NCBI GenBank assembly: GCA_014360105.1
Contig: JACIYD010000086.1
Coordinates: forward strand, 1 to 6,804
Reading direction: 5' to 3'
DNA from: Clostridia bacterium
GTDB taxonomy: Bacteria; Bacillota; DSM-521; Neomoorellales; SLTJ01
Length of the DNA stretch: 6,804 nt
Shown piece by piece: positions 1-6,210 of this stretch. Every line of letters starts with the position of its first letter. Position 1 is the first letter of the stretch. The position numbers and the translations under genes were made by a program. Below the pieces are notes generated by a model. It ran no database searches. It saw only the letters and a list, made by a program, of their open reading frames with translations, and had not been told where the DNA came from.

Positions 1-37
1 CCATGCCAACGAGTGGTAAGGCTATTAATTAGGTCCT

Positions 38-56
38 TCCCTGCTCCGAGCAGGGA
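38..56. repeat. Perfect 9-bp inverted repeat (hairpin)
   Basis: TCCCTGCTC and GAGCAGGGA are exact reverse complements around a single central C. Allowing for steric limits, the hairpin would have about a 7-bp stem and a 5-base loop. No T-run follows on either strand, so it is not a standard terminator. A second, weaker hairpin, CCGAAA-GTC-TTTCGG, lies at 87-101, and GGTCCCT occurs at both 67-73 and 101-106 (GTCCCT in the second place). No gene can be assigned to either hairpin. They may belong to the end of a transcription unit to the left of the window. Confidence 0.5.
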
Positions 57-102
57 GAATGTTAGCGGTCCCTAAAAGTTATCATTCCGAAAGTCTTTCG
101 GT

Positions 103-129
103 CCCTGGCTCCTAGTCCCGGGGTTTTTT
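103..129 (+). terminator. Possible rho-independent terminator, plus strand
   Basis: CCCTGG (103-108) pairs with CCGGGG (118-123) through one T-G wobble, with a 9-base loop. Six T residues follow at 124-129. This would end a plus-strand transcript entering from the left of the window. The stem is only 6 bp and the loop is long, so the call is tentative. Confidence 0.35.
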
Positions 130-189
130 AGCATTAATTCTATTCGCCTACCCCCTTCCACATTCCTGCCACACAATCTTAAAATTTGA

Positions 190-357
190 AGAAGCCCTTC
201 CGGGTGCGGCAAGATTACCTTTCTGAGCAGCCCCAATCGACTGAACGAACTGGTACCGGGCTTTCGCCCGTTGGGCGGCGTGCGGCTGGACGGCCAGGAC
301 ATCTACCGGCCCGGCATGGACGTAGTGCAGATCCGGCGCGGGGTTGGATTGGTAAAT
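190..357 (+). pseudogene. pstB: pstB remnant: phosphate ABC transporter ATPase fragment
   Basis: In one plus-strand frame the translation reads PSGCGKITFL, then NRLNELVPGFRPLGGV, then RLDGQDIYRPGMDVVQIRRGVGLV. This follows PstB from the Walker A motif (normally GPSGCGKST) through the family-specific LDGQDIY segment to just before the Q-loop. PstB is the cytoplasmic ATPase that powers the PstSCA phosphate importer. Only about 55 residues remain. A TGA lies in frame at 187-189, the start of the gene is missing, the Walker A serine is isoleucine, and after about position 357 the match stops. No signature motif or Walker B is present, so it cannot be functional. It is the only plus-strand gene trace in the window, and its codons still look like PstB, so the loss is probably not ancient. 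The family is recognised from memory, with no search run. Confidence 0.8.
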
Positions 358-470
358 CTCCAGGGCTCGACTAAAGGTAAGACCACGCTCCTTTTCCTGG
401 TCGAAAACGCGCCTCAGGGTGGAGCAGCTCAACCCTCGTCACCTCCGTGTTCGGATTCCTCAACTACTGT

Positions 471-496
471 GTTGCAATATCCGCGTTGCAATATCC
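471..496. repeat. Tandem direct repeat, GTTGCAATATCC twice
   Basis: The 12-mer GTTGCAATATCC occurs at 471-482 and again at 485-496, a 14-bp period. It sits in the gene-free stretch between the pstB remnant and the end of the DUF364 gene. It is more AT-rich than its surroundings. Two direct copies on one DNA face could bind a dimeric regulator, or this may be a slippage duplication. No promoter or gene next to it explains it. Confidence 0.6.
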
Positions 497-597
497 ACAG
501 GGTTATGTACGGCGCGATGCCCCACCGGACCGCCGCAGCTACCCCGTAGGGCCCGCCTCCTCTTGGGCCAGCACTGCGTTACACAGTCAAACCCCAC

Positions 598-1326
598 CTA
601 ATCCTTGACCAGCGTAACCAGCCTGACACCTCTACCGCGGATCTGTTTGAACACCACTCCCTCGGAGACCAGGCGCAACACGGTAGACGGGTCGGTCACC
701 ACCGTACCGGATACCACCTGCACTCCGTGGTCAAACCAGACCGGCGAAAGGGGCGTGGTAGGGCCCAATACCATCACCAGCGCCTGGCTACGGCAAAGGC
801 CGAGGAGGTAATCCATGGTCTGGTTGATGAGCGCGGTGCCGGTGATGGCCACCACGTCGGCCTGCGGGATCACCTGCTCGGCCTCCTCGGCCGGAAGGTC
901 GCCTTCCCGGGGGTGCCTTTCCAGCACCCACAGCTCCGTCGCTACCTCCCGCAACCGGGGCACAAAGGGGAAATGCCCCACGACACATACTCTCCTTCCG
1001 CGGCCCTGTTCTAGCAAAAAGTCTGCCGCATTCAGCTCCCGGCAGCATTTGGGATCCACCTTTAGGAGAGAGTTCAGCGCCGCCAGAGCCACACTGCGCT
1101 CCAGGAGGCTGGCGCTGGCCGCGTAGCCACATAACTGCCGGGCTGTCAGGCCGGTAAGATTACCCGCTTCCCGGACCGGAGGGCGCCAGGAATGCTCATG
1201 CTCAAACCAGGTGGAAGCCAGACCGCAACCGCGACTCCATACCCCGGTCCAGAAGGGCCCGATCCGCACTTCCCTGACCGGCGCGTCACCTTTCACAGTA
1301 GAAAGGATCTCCTCCAAGATGCCCAT
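598..1326 (-). CDS. DUF4213/DUF364 protein, putative metal-chelation enzyme
   Basis: This 242-residue protein has the two domains of this family. Residues about 1-95 form the DUF4213 part (VREVRIGPFWTGV at 17-29, RGCGLAST at 32-39). Residues about 105-240 form the Rossmann-like DUF364 part (VCVVGHFPFVPRL at 113-125, VLERHPREGDLP at 134-145, PQADVVAITGTALIN at 154-168, VMVLGPTTPLSP at 184-195). Length is normal for the family. A structure from Desulfitobacterium shows an enolase-like and a Rossmann-like domain forming a joint pocket, with a suggested role in heavy-metal or cofactor binding; no reaction is proven. The ATG at 1326 is chosen because GGGGGTGG lies about 6 bases upstream and the DUF4213 homology begins just after it; an upstream in-frame extension to 1773 is antisense-like low-complexity sequence. 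Relatives often sit beside metal transport genes. Here the gene is alone, behind a dead recombinase 28 bases upstream, so its original promoter may be lost. I see no clear terminator after it. Confidence 0.88.
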   Translation of the reverse strand: MGILEEILSTVKGDAPVREVRIGPFWTGVWSRGCGLASTWFEHEHSWRPPVREAGNLTGLTARQLCGYAASASLLERSVALAALNSLLKVDPKCCRELNAADFLLEQGRGRRVCVVGHFPFVPRLREVATELWVLERHPREGDLPAEEAEQVIPQADVVAITGTALINQTMDYLLGLCRSQALVMVLGPTTPLSPVWFDHGVQVVSGTVVTDPSTVLRLVSEGVVFKQIRGRGVRLVTLVKD

Positions 1327-1354
1327 TTCACCACCCCCAGGACGGCGATTCCAG

Positions 1355-2366
1355 TTAACCGCCCGGCAGAAGAAAAACGAAACCAAAACGGGAGCCGTTG
1401 ATGACCTTGGCAGCGGACTTGCGGCCGTGGCGCATCTGCTCCCCGTCCCGCGCGGCTTTCGCCAGCTCCTCCGGGTCGGCCAGCCACTCCCGCACCCTGG
1501 CCCACACCGCCTCCTCCACGCCGTCGGCCCGGTGCCTGTTGCCGGGGCACGGCTCCAAATGGGCCCTCCCGGCGTGCACGGATGGCCAGGCGCGGGTGTA
1601 GATGTAATACCGGTACACACGGCCCGACGACGACTTGCCGTAGCCGCCAGCCATCCTCGCGCTGCAGCAGCCGCAGTAGACCAGGCCGGAAAGGTGGTAC
1701 TCGTAGATCCTGCCGCCCTGGTTCCCGCGGCGCCTGGCGGCAAGGGCCTGCTGGAGGCGTTCCCACTCCTCACGCCCGATCAGGGCGGGGATCGGTACCG
1801 CGATCCACTCCTCCTCGGGCCGGAGCCGCAGGCTGGCGCTCCTGCCCTGCTGCCTGGCGGCCTTGTGCCCCTCCGTGTCGTAGTGGTTTACGTGGAGCAC
1901 ACCCGTGTACACCGGGCTTTTCAGTAATCCGGCGCACCGTCTGCCGGTGCCACCTGCCGCCCTCCGGCGCGGGCACCCCTTCCGCATTGAGCTGAGCCGC
2001 GATCTGCCCCGCGGACTTGCCCCCCAAGGCCAACTCCACCATCCGGCGGTACACGGCCGCCCTGGCCTCATCCACTTCGTACCGCCCCCCGGTGTAGCGG
2101 TAACCGTAAGTGCGGGGATCGAAGGGCAAGAGCCCCCGCCCGGCCTTGGCCAGCCTGCCCAGGCGGCTCCGCACCTTGAACTTCTCCTTCTCGTATTCGG
2201 CGATGGCCCCGCGCAGGGAGTAGAAAAGCCTCCCCTCGGGCGTGTTCTGCCACTCCATGGTCACGAACTCTAGCCGGCACCCAGCCTTCTCGACCATCTC
2301 GACTAGCAGGAGCTGGTGGGCCAGGCGGCGCGAGAGCCTGTCCGGGTCGTAGGCGATGAAAAATTG
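1355..2366 (-). pseudogene. Large serine recombinase, truncated and frameshifted
   Basis: Homology begins at about 2363 with FFIAYDPDRLSRRL, the part of the resolvase domain carrying the catalytic arginines. It then runs through CRLEFVTMEWQNTPEGRLFY and GAIAEYEKEKFKVRSRLGRL, the Recombinase domain (YGYRYTGGRYEVDEA, QIAAQLNAEGVPAPEGGRWH) and a zinc-ribbon region (SGLVYCGCC). These enzymes cut and rejoin att sites of phages and integrative elements. The first 60-70 residues, including the catalytic serine, are missing, and a TAG lies in frame at 2409-2411. One extra base at about 1925-1927 shifts the frame: removing it restores VRRI-LKSPVYTGVLHVNHYD. The usual ribbon cysteine in YYRC is replaced (YYIYT). 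The C-terminal coiled coil is absent: after about 1400 the reading frame runs into unrelated sequence and stops at 1355. It cannot be active. It is probably the relic of an integrated element that brought in or displaced the neighbours. Confidence 0.88.
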
Positions 2367-2442
2367 TTCTTTTCCTCCGGGGCCGTCCGCCGCGTAATCC
2401 CACCGTTTCTACCTCTAGACAGCACCGGGCTTCCTCCCCTTT

Positions 2443-2456
2443 CGTAGAATTCTACG
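2443..2456. repeat. 14-bp perfect palindrome
   Basis: CGTAGAATTCTACG is its own reverse complement. It lies in the 130-bp gap between the 3' end of the 66-residue ORF and the truncated 5' end of the recombinase. Perfect palindromes of this length are typical of homodimeric regulator sites, but no promoter element is visible beside it. It could also mark the edge of the recombinase deletion. Confidence 0.45.
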
Positions 2457-2494
2457 CGCATAGGGCCTTGTCCTACCACGCGGCCGCCGCTGCC

Positions 2495-2695
2495 TCATTC
2501 TTCCAGCCCGGCTACGTCCGGCCTGGCGAACTCCAGGCAGCGGCCAAGCCTAACCCTCACCGGCCTGCCGTCGTCCGGGAAGAGCTCGAAGGCGTCGATC
2601 TCCTCCCCCAGGACCTCGACCACCTCGACGACCCTGGCGACGCGGCCTTGGTCGTCGAGCACGGCAAGCCAGTCTCCTTTCCTAGGCCTCTCCAA
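2495..2695 (-). CDS. Hypothetical 66-residue acidic small protein
   Basis: I do not recognise a family. The protein starts MERPRKGDWLAVLDDQGRV, continues with a valine/glutamate-rich segment (VVEVVEVLGEEIDAFELF) and ends in DVAGLEE. The alternation of hydrophobic and charged residues suggests a small beta-barrel (SH3-like) fold; this is an inference from pattern only. There is no signal peptide, membrane segment or cysteine cluster. The start is a TTG at 2693-2695, about 9 bases after AAGGGGG, a good ribosome site, which favours a real gene over a chance frame. A GC-rich hairpin (CCCGGCC 2726-2732 with GGCCGGG 2743-2749) sits just upstream of the ribosome site. The gene stands alone between the recombinase relic and the terminator of mntA-hepT. 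The overlapping plus-strand frame lacks a convincing ribosome site and looks like its shadow. Confidence 0.5.
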   Translation of the reverse strand: MERPRKGDWLAVLDDQGRVARVVEVVEVLGEEIDAFELFPDDGRPVRVRLGRCLEFARPDVAGLEE

Positions 2696-2767
2696 CCCGG
2701 CTTCACCCCCTTGCTGGCCTTGCTACCCGGCCGCCCGCGGCGGGCCGGGCGGGGCTTTCGCGGCCCC

Positions 2768-2802
2768 AAGAAATGCGAAAGGCGCGGGTTTTGACCCGCG
2801 CC
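2768..2802 (-). terminator. 9-bp GC hairpin, terminator-like, minus strand
   Basis: GGCGCGGGT (2781-2789) and ACCCGCGCC (2794-2802) are perfect complements with a 4-base loop. On the minus strand the stem is followed by TTTCGCATTTCTT, a broken U-tract. It could be a backup terminator about 130 bp after the main mntA-hepT terminator, or a leader hairpin of the 66-residue ORF. The U-tract is interrupted, so it is weaker than the one at 2927-2957. Confidence 0.45.
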
Positions 2803-2926
2803 CGAAATGAACCGTGCTTCAGGCTCCAAGGCCGCTTCAGCTTTGCGGCTACGGCGCCGTCGTGTTAGCATTCAACCGAGGAATGCAAAGTCGCCAACGA
2901 AGGCCTAAAGAAAGGCAAAGAAAGGC

Positions 2927-2957
2927 GAAAGAAAAGCCCGGCCTGTCTTGGCCGGGC
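2927..2957 (-). terminator. Rho-independent terminator of mntA-hepT
   Basis: On the minus strand GCCCGGCC (2957-2950) pairs perfectly with GGCCGGGC (2943-2936) across a 6-base loop. TTTTCTTTC (2935-2927) follows directly. It begins about 40 bases after the hepT stop codon and has the classic layout of a strong intrinsic terminator. Confidence 0.85.
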
Positions 2958-2996
2958 CACGGCACCGGCGGGCGCCGATGTCAAAGTTCGGGGCGT

Positions 2997-3341
2997 TCAG
3001 CCCATCGCCTGCAAAATCGCCCCTATTTGTCTGGCAAGCTCGGGAACGTCCTGAGAGGCGGTTTCCCAGACCTGCTCCAGGTCCACTCCGAAGTACTCGT
3101 GGACCAGCACGTCCCTCATGCCCGACATTTCCCTCCACGGCACCTCAGGGTGCCGCTCCTTGAGTTCCGGCGAAACGTTCTTGGCGGCTTCTCCGATCAC
3201 TTCTAGCCGCCTGATGACCGCCTCCTGCAGAAGCTCGTCCTCGAGAAACCGGCCCTTTTCCACGCCCTCAAGCCAGCGGGAAATCAGAAGGGCGCTTTCC
3301 AAAATGTGCGCAAGCCGCAGCCGGTCCCCTTTCGCCCTCAC
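2997..3341 (-). CDS. hepT: HepT-like HEPN ribonuclease toxin (DUF86)
   Basis: This 114-residue, mainly helical protein has the HEPN hallmark RX4HXY as R76-DVLV-H81-E-Y83 (RDVLVHEYF), along with the family block RRLEVIGEAAKNVSPELKERHPEVPW (44-69). HepT is a cytoplasmic endoribonuclease that dimerises and cleaves RNA; it is the toxin of the MntA/HepT type VII toxin-antitoxin system. The motif tyrosine, here Y83, is the residue AMPylated by MntA in the studied Shewanella pair. All active-site residues are intact, so the toxin should be competent. The GTG start at 3339-3341 overlaps the TGA of mntA by 4 bases (GTGA), which implies translational coupling. GAGAAGGG inside the mntA end serves as its ribosome site. 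It is the last gene of the operon, followed by a strong terminator. Length is normal for the family. Confidence 0.92.
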   Translation of the reverse strand: MRAKGDRLRLAHILESALLISRWLEGVEKGRFLEDELLQEAVIRRLEVIGEAAKNVSPELKERHPEVPWREMSGMRDVLVHEYFGVDLEQVWETASQDVPELARQIGAILQAMG

Positions 3342-3625
3342 ATGATCGCCCTTCTCTCCCGCAGGACTTCTTCCCTGATCTCCGGCCGCAGGGCCGCCTC
3401 GGTCACCACGTCAACTTCAGCCTTGAGGGCCTCCTTGAGCTCGTTTACCATCCTGACGTGGGAAAGAAGGGACTTCCGGGCGCCGGGCGCGTACTCGACC
3501 AGGAAATCCACGTCGCTCCCTTCGGTCTCTTCCCCCCTGGCGTAGGAGCCGAAAAGATACGCCTTTGCCACGCCGTACCGCCTCAGGATCGGGGCAACCG
3601 CCTTCTTTATCTCCTCAATGCCCAT
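3338..3625 (-). CDS. mntA: MntA-like minimal nucleotidyltransferase antitoxin
   Basis: This 95-residue protein has the minimal nucleotidyltransferase motif GSX10DXD as G26-S27 and D38-V-D40 (LFGSYARGEETEGSDVDFLV), with a third acidic residue in AEVDVV at D72. In the MntA/HepT system this enzyme uses ATP to add AMP units to the tyrosine of the HepT RX4HXY motif, blocking its RNase. All three metal-binding acidic residues are present, so it should be active. Two starts are possible: GTG at 3634 and ATG at 3625. I chose the ATG because GAGGGGTG lies about 6-8 bases before it, whereas the same purine run abuts the GTG with no spacing. It is the first gene of a two-gene operon with hepT, driven by the promoter at 3654-3682. 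Antitoxin first and a 4-bp overlap is the usual order. Confidence 0.9.
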   Translation of the reverse strand: MGIEEIKKAVAPILRRYGVAKAYLFGSYARGEETEGSDVDFLVEYAPGARKSLLSHVRMVNELKEALKAEVDVVTEAALRPEIREEVLRERRAIM

Positions 3626-3653
3626 TGCTTTCACCCCCTCGGGTCTTACCCTC

Positions 3654-3682
3654 AGTATACCAAGCCGCCCGCCCCGCGTCCA
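3654..3682 (-). promoter_or_regulatory. Sigma-A promoter of mntA-hepT
   Basis: On the minus strand a -35 box TGGACG (3682-3677, 4 of 6 to TTGACA) is followed by exactly 17 bases and then a -10 box TATACT (3659-3654, 5 of 6 to TATAAT). The -10 lies about 30 bases upstream of the chosen mntA ATG, so the leader is short. No operator is obvious over the promoter, but the paired palindromes begin about 95 bases upstream. Confidence 0.75.
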
Positions 3683-3777
3683 TTTCTAGCCGGGCAGGCG
3701 AAAGCGGGGCTCCCGACCCTAGGGCAAGGGGAGAGGCGCGGCTCAGATTTGCGCCCCCGGGGCTGTCCCACCGGCCT

Positions 3778-3899
3778 GGAAATTCCTGGATATGCAAATC
3801 GGCAGTTCTGCCGCTTTGCATATCCAGTTCTCGGCAGTATCCTTCCCCCGGAAATTCCTGACTGTGAAAATCGGCAGTTTTGCCGATTTTCACATCCAG
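3778..3899. repeat. Two tandem long palindromic elements, 72-bp period
   Basis: Each copy starts with GGAAATTCCTG (3778 and 3850) and continues into a hairpin about 42 bases long that ends in ATCCAG. Copy 1 (3786-3827) has arms of 20 bp with one mismatch around a core CGGCAGTTCTGCCG. Copy 2 (3858-3899) has a perfect 14-bp inner stem, TGTGAAAATCGGCA, with a GTTT loop, and two outer mismatches. The copies differ at several arm positions, and at two of them both sides changed so pairing is kept (A-T to G-C, and C-G to A-T). They lie between the membrane-protein gene and the mntA promoter. No T-run follows, so they are not ordinary terminators. They may be a REP-like or MITE-like repeat, IS200/IS605-type end hairpins, or a dimeric regulator site. 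Confidence 0.8.
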
Positions 3900-3937
3900 C
3901 TGCTGGAATCCGCGTCCCCTCCGGGCCCCCGCCGGGA

Positions 3938-4333
3938 TTACCGCGGCTTCCGCCGCTCAAGCAGCCGCGCTAGCCCGAACCCCGCCCAGCTCCCGCAAAA
4001 GCTTAAGGCTGCCGCCGCGGCCCAGGCCGCCGGCCAAGCTGGGTCGAAGCCCGCGAACCACGCGGCCGCCGGGGCCAGGTAGGCGCCGGCCATCGCCAGC
4101 CAGACGTACCACCCGGATTTGCGCAGTTTCGCGCCCCCGAGCCAGCCCGCGGGCGCCCCCGCGGCCATCTGGGAAGCCAAGACCAGGAGCAGGAGAGCCG
4201 CCCTCGCCCGCTCGTCCGGCACGGCCTCCCTGATGCCTGAGAGGCCCAGCCAGGCAAGGCCCGCGGCGCCCATCACTCCGGTCATCGCAGCGCCCAGAAA
4301 CCGGTTTGCCCTCTCAAGGTCCCGGTTCTGCAC
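3938..4333 (-). CDS. Small membrane protein, four predicted helices, unknown function
   Basis: I do not recognise a family for this 131-residue protein. It has four hydrophobic stretches at about residues 12-34, 43-65, 73-95 and 99-121, so it should be an integral inner-membrane protein. The N-terminus is polar (QNRDLERANR) and the C-terminus basic (ERRKPR); a positively charged loop KLRKSG lies between helices 2 and 3. There are several tryptophans and prolines in the last two helices and no cysteine pair or obvious metal site. The start is GTG at 4331-4333, 9 bases after a very good AAAGGAG. It is the reason I accept the gene. Composition is alanine-rich, in line with the local G+C. It points the same way as mntA-hepT but the two palindromes and a separate mntA promoter intervene, so it is probably its own unit. 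The general layout recalls small integral proteins such as AtpI-like or DUF-type four-helix proteins, but no specific match is claimed. Confidence 0.65.
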   Translation of the reverse strand: MQNRDLERANRFLGAAMTGVMGAAGLAWLGLSGIREAVPDERARAALLLLVLASQMAAGAPAGWLGGAKLRKSGWYVWLAMAGAYLAPAAAWFAGFDPAWPAAWAAAAALSFCGSWAGFGLARLLERRKPR

Positions 4334-4775
4334 TAGACTCCACTCCTTTCGGTCGCCTTGGCTACGTCAATTCTACCGCTAGAAGTTCGCGGCGGAGCCT
4401 CGCTCTGGCGGCCGCCGCCGCGGCCGACGGTAGAAGTCCGCCGCCCGGGCGGTAATTTTACGCCTCTCCTCTTTCCGCCGCGCGGGCCACGTCCGCAGGG
4501 CTGGGGGTGGCGGGCCGCGCCGGGCCAATTAAGTGAGTACCCATGCTACTACAGCGTCAGGTGAGGGACCGAAGATGTGGTTTTGGCCTGAATAATGATA
4601 TGGTAGCAGGAGAGGGTTAGGCGGGGGCAGGGGGATGGCGAGCTAGGCAAGGGTGTGATGAGCGTCGAGGCGGGGGTTGAGCGAAGAGAAAAGTCGTGGA
4701 GAGATAGGGCCATCGGCTTGCCGATTGGCTGGTCCAGGGAAGGTATTTTATTTTAGTGGTGCAAGAGGCAGCGAC
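4334..4775. other. Gene-free stretch between membrane gene and transposase
   Basis: No frame here has both a believable start and protein-like composition. The part at 4380-4530 is extremely GC-rich, with many CGG/CCG runs. The part at 4540-4775 is purine-rich on the plus strand. A perfect short hairpin ATCGGC-TT-GCCGAT lies at 4712-4725, about 50 bases past the transposase stop on its transcription strand, without a T-run. The outer end of the transposon must lie here if it is complete. I compared this stretch with the other flank by eye and found no convincing terminal inverted repeat. No domain V/VI of the interrupted intron is found here. Confidence 0.5.
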
Positions 4776-6210
4776 TTACGGTGCCTGGGGTTGGATGTTA
4801 GCGCAGCTCAAGGCTGGGGTTCTTTTGCGGTGGGATTGGTAGGCGGTGTAGTTGCGGCGCAGGTAGTAAGCCACTAACTTGAGGGCGGCGTGCGTGGGGA
4901 GAACAGGCATGGCAAAGGCGGCTGCCACAAGTTTGCGGGCTTGCGCGCAGGTCAGGAAGGGGAAAGGAGCCCCTTTTTTCCGAAGGCCTGGCGGACTTCG
5001 AGGAGGAAGAGCATGGCCAAAAAGACGTAGAGCATGTGCCGGTGCCAGCCCTGCCAGGAGCGCAGTTCATAGTGATCCATGCCCAGTTCACCTTTGGCTT
5101 CCTGGAAGCACTGTTCGATGGTCCAGCGCAAGGTAACGGCCCGGGCCATTTCCTCCAAGGAGGTATTCCGGGGCGCATTGCTCAGCCAGTACTGGCAGGT
5201 ACCGTCTTTGTCGCGGCGCATCAAAAGCCAGAGTTCCTGATGGGGCTGGCCGTCACGGGCTTCTATCACCCGCAGGCGGGTGAGTTCCGCCACGGTGGGG
5301 CCTTTGGCTCCTTCGGCCAGGGTGAAGGGGTGCCACAGTGTGGCAGGGTCCGCCGCGAGTTCGGCACGGTCCTGGGCGGGGGATAAGGGCGGGGTCTTGT
5401 GGGGGGACGGCCCCGGCCCCGGTAAGGAGGCAGTTCAAAGCGTGGCGGTTCGGTAAGGACCTGAGTATCGCTGGGCACCCGGGCGAGGTAGCGGTATCCC
5501 AAGGCGGCAACGGCGTCGCGAAAAGCGGGGTCGCGGCCGAAGGCGGCGTCAAAGGCCACCCAGCGTCCTGGGAAGCGGTTACTGGCACGGATCTTGGCCA
5601 AAAGCTCAAGGGCGATTTCGGCCTTGGTTTGGAAGCTCAAGTCTTGGGGCACCCCGCATTTCTGGCGGCGGGCGGCGTACTCGGGGGAAAACCAACGCTC
5701 GGGCATATAGAGCCGGCAGTCCACCAGGCCGTAGCCCCTGGGGCTTGTGTACCCGACAAAAACGCCAGACTGGCAGTTTTCCACCTTGCCCAGCCTGCCG
5801 CAATACTGCCGGGCCACGCCTGCGGATTCTTTCCCCTTTTTGGGGAACTCGGTGCTGTCCACAGTGATGACCGCCCTGGGATGGGCCAGGCGTTCGTGCA
5901 GTCTTATCTGATAGAGCTCTTTTAGCCGGTCTTCATCCCAGGGAGAAACGCTTAAAAACCGTTGCAGGTTGCGCACGTGGGAAGGCCCGAGGTACCGTAA
6001 GGCAATGGGTTCCGCCGACTTGGCCACAAGGTCGCTCAAAAGCCCCTTGAGATAGACAACCCCGTAGGTGCGCTGGACCGGGCGGCTGAAGGCTTCCCGG
6101 AAGGAGTCGTGGACCTCGACCAAGGCTTTTGCCAGCCTCTCGATGTTCTCCTGGCTGACACCACTTTCCTTGAGAAGCTTTGGCGACCAGTCCTGACAAG
6201 CAAACAGCAT
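4776..6210 (-). pseudogene. IS701-like (SRSO17-type) DDE transposase, two frameshifts
   Basis: The protein shows the IS701/COG5659 pattern: ALVEVHDSFREAFSRP, YLKGLLSDLVAKSAEPIA, then VITVDSTEFPKKGKESAGVARQYCG with the first Asp (codon 5857-5859), WVAFDAAFGRD with the second (5548-5550), and WTIEQCFQEAKGELGMDHYE with the catalytic Glu (5114-5116). It would cut and rejoin the element's ends. Frame 1 runs to a six-C run at 5401-5406; restoring one C gives RPPHKTPPLSPAQDRAELAADPATLWHPF. Frame 2 runs to six A at 4974-4979; restoring one A, or a -1 slip, gives GKKGAPFPFLTCAQARKLV and on to TAA at 4776-4778. All three catalytic residues survive. The ATG at 6210 follows GGAGGG with 10 bases between, but the frame is open upstream to the intron ORF start at 6327, so the true start is unsure. 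It may be dead, or the losses may be sequence errors or slippage sites. Confidence 0.88.
4973..4979 (-). promoter_or_regulatory. In-frame slippery heptamer A AAA AAG in transposase
   Basis: The codons GGA AAA AAG (4981-4973) form the canonical -1 slippery heptamer in the correct phase. A -1 shift here leads straight into the frame that carries the C-terminal homology, instead of stopping 6-7 codons later at 4952-4954. GGGG-CTCCTTT-CCCC just downstream could form only a weak 4-bp stem. A base deletion from A7 would leave the same sequence, so function is not shown. Confidence 0.4.

Noticed and set aside
148..432. Minus-strand frame with STLRRVFDQEKERGLTFSRA
   Set aside because: The short helical stretch looks protein-like, but the frame is antisense to the pstB remnant for most of its length and I know no family for it.
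598..1773. DUF364 protein with a 149-residue N-terminal extension
   Set aside because: The extension is out-of-frame recombinase sequence of arginine/alanine-rich, shadow-like composition. The ATG at 1326 has its own ribosome site and fits the family start.
1211..1927. Long plus-strand frame of 238 codons
   Set aside because: It lies antisense to the recombinase relic, has low-complexity alanine/proline/valine-rich composition and no family character. High G+C sequence keeps opposite frames open.
3778..3899. CRISPR array
   Set aside because: Only two units, the repeat itself is a long palindrome with diverged arms, and there is no constant repeat with unique spacers and no cas gene nearby.
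3652..3960. Frames on both strands across the paired palindromes (repeated NRQNCRF-like peptides)
   Set aside because: The repeated peptides are only the translation of the palindromic DNA repeat, and the frames lack ribosome sites.
5338..5925. Plus-strand frame of 195 codons
   Set aside because: Antisense to the transposase core, whose catalytic motifs are clear on the minus strand. No ribosome site or family match.
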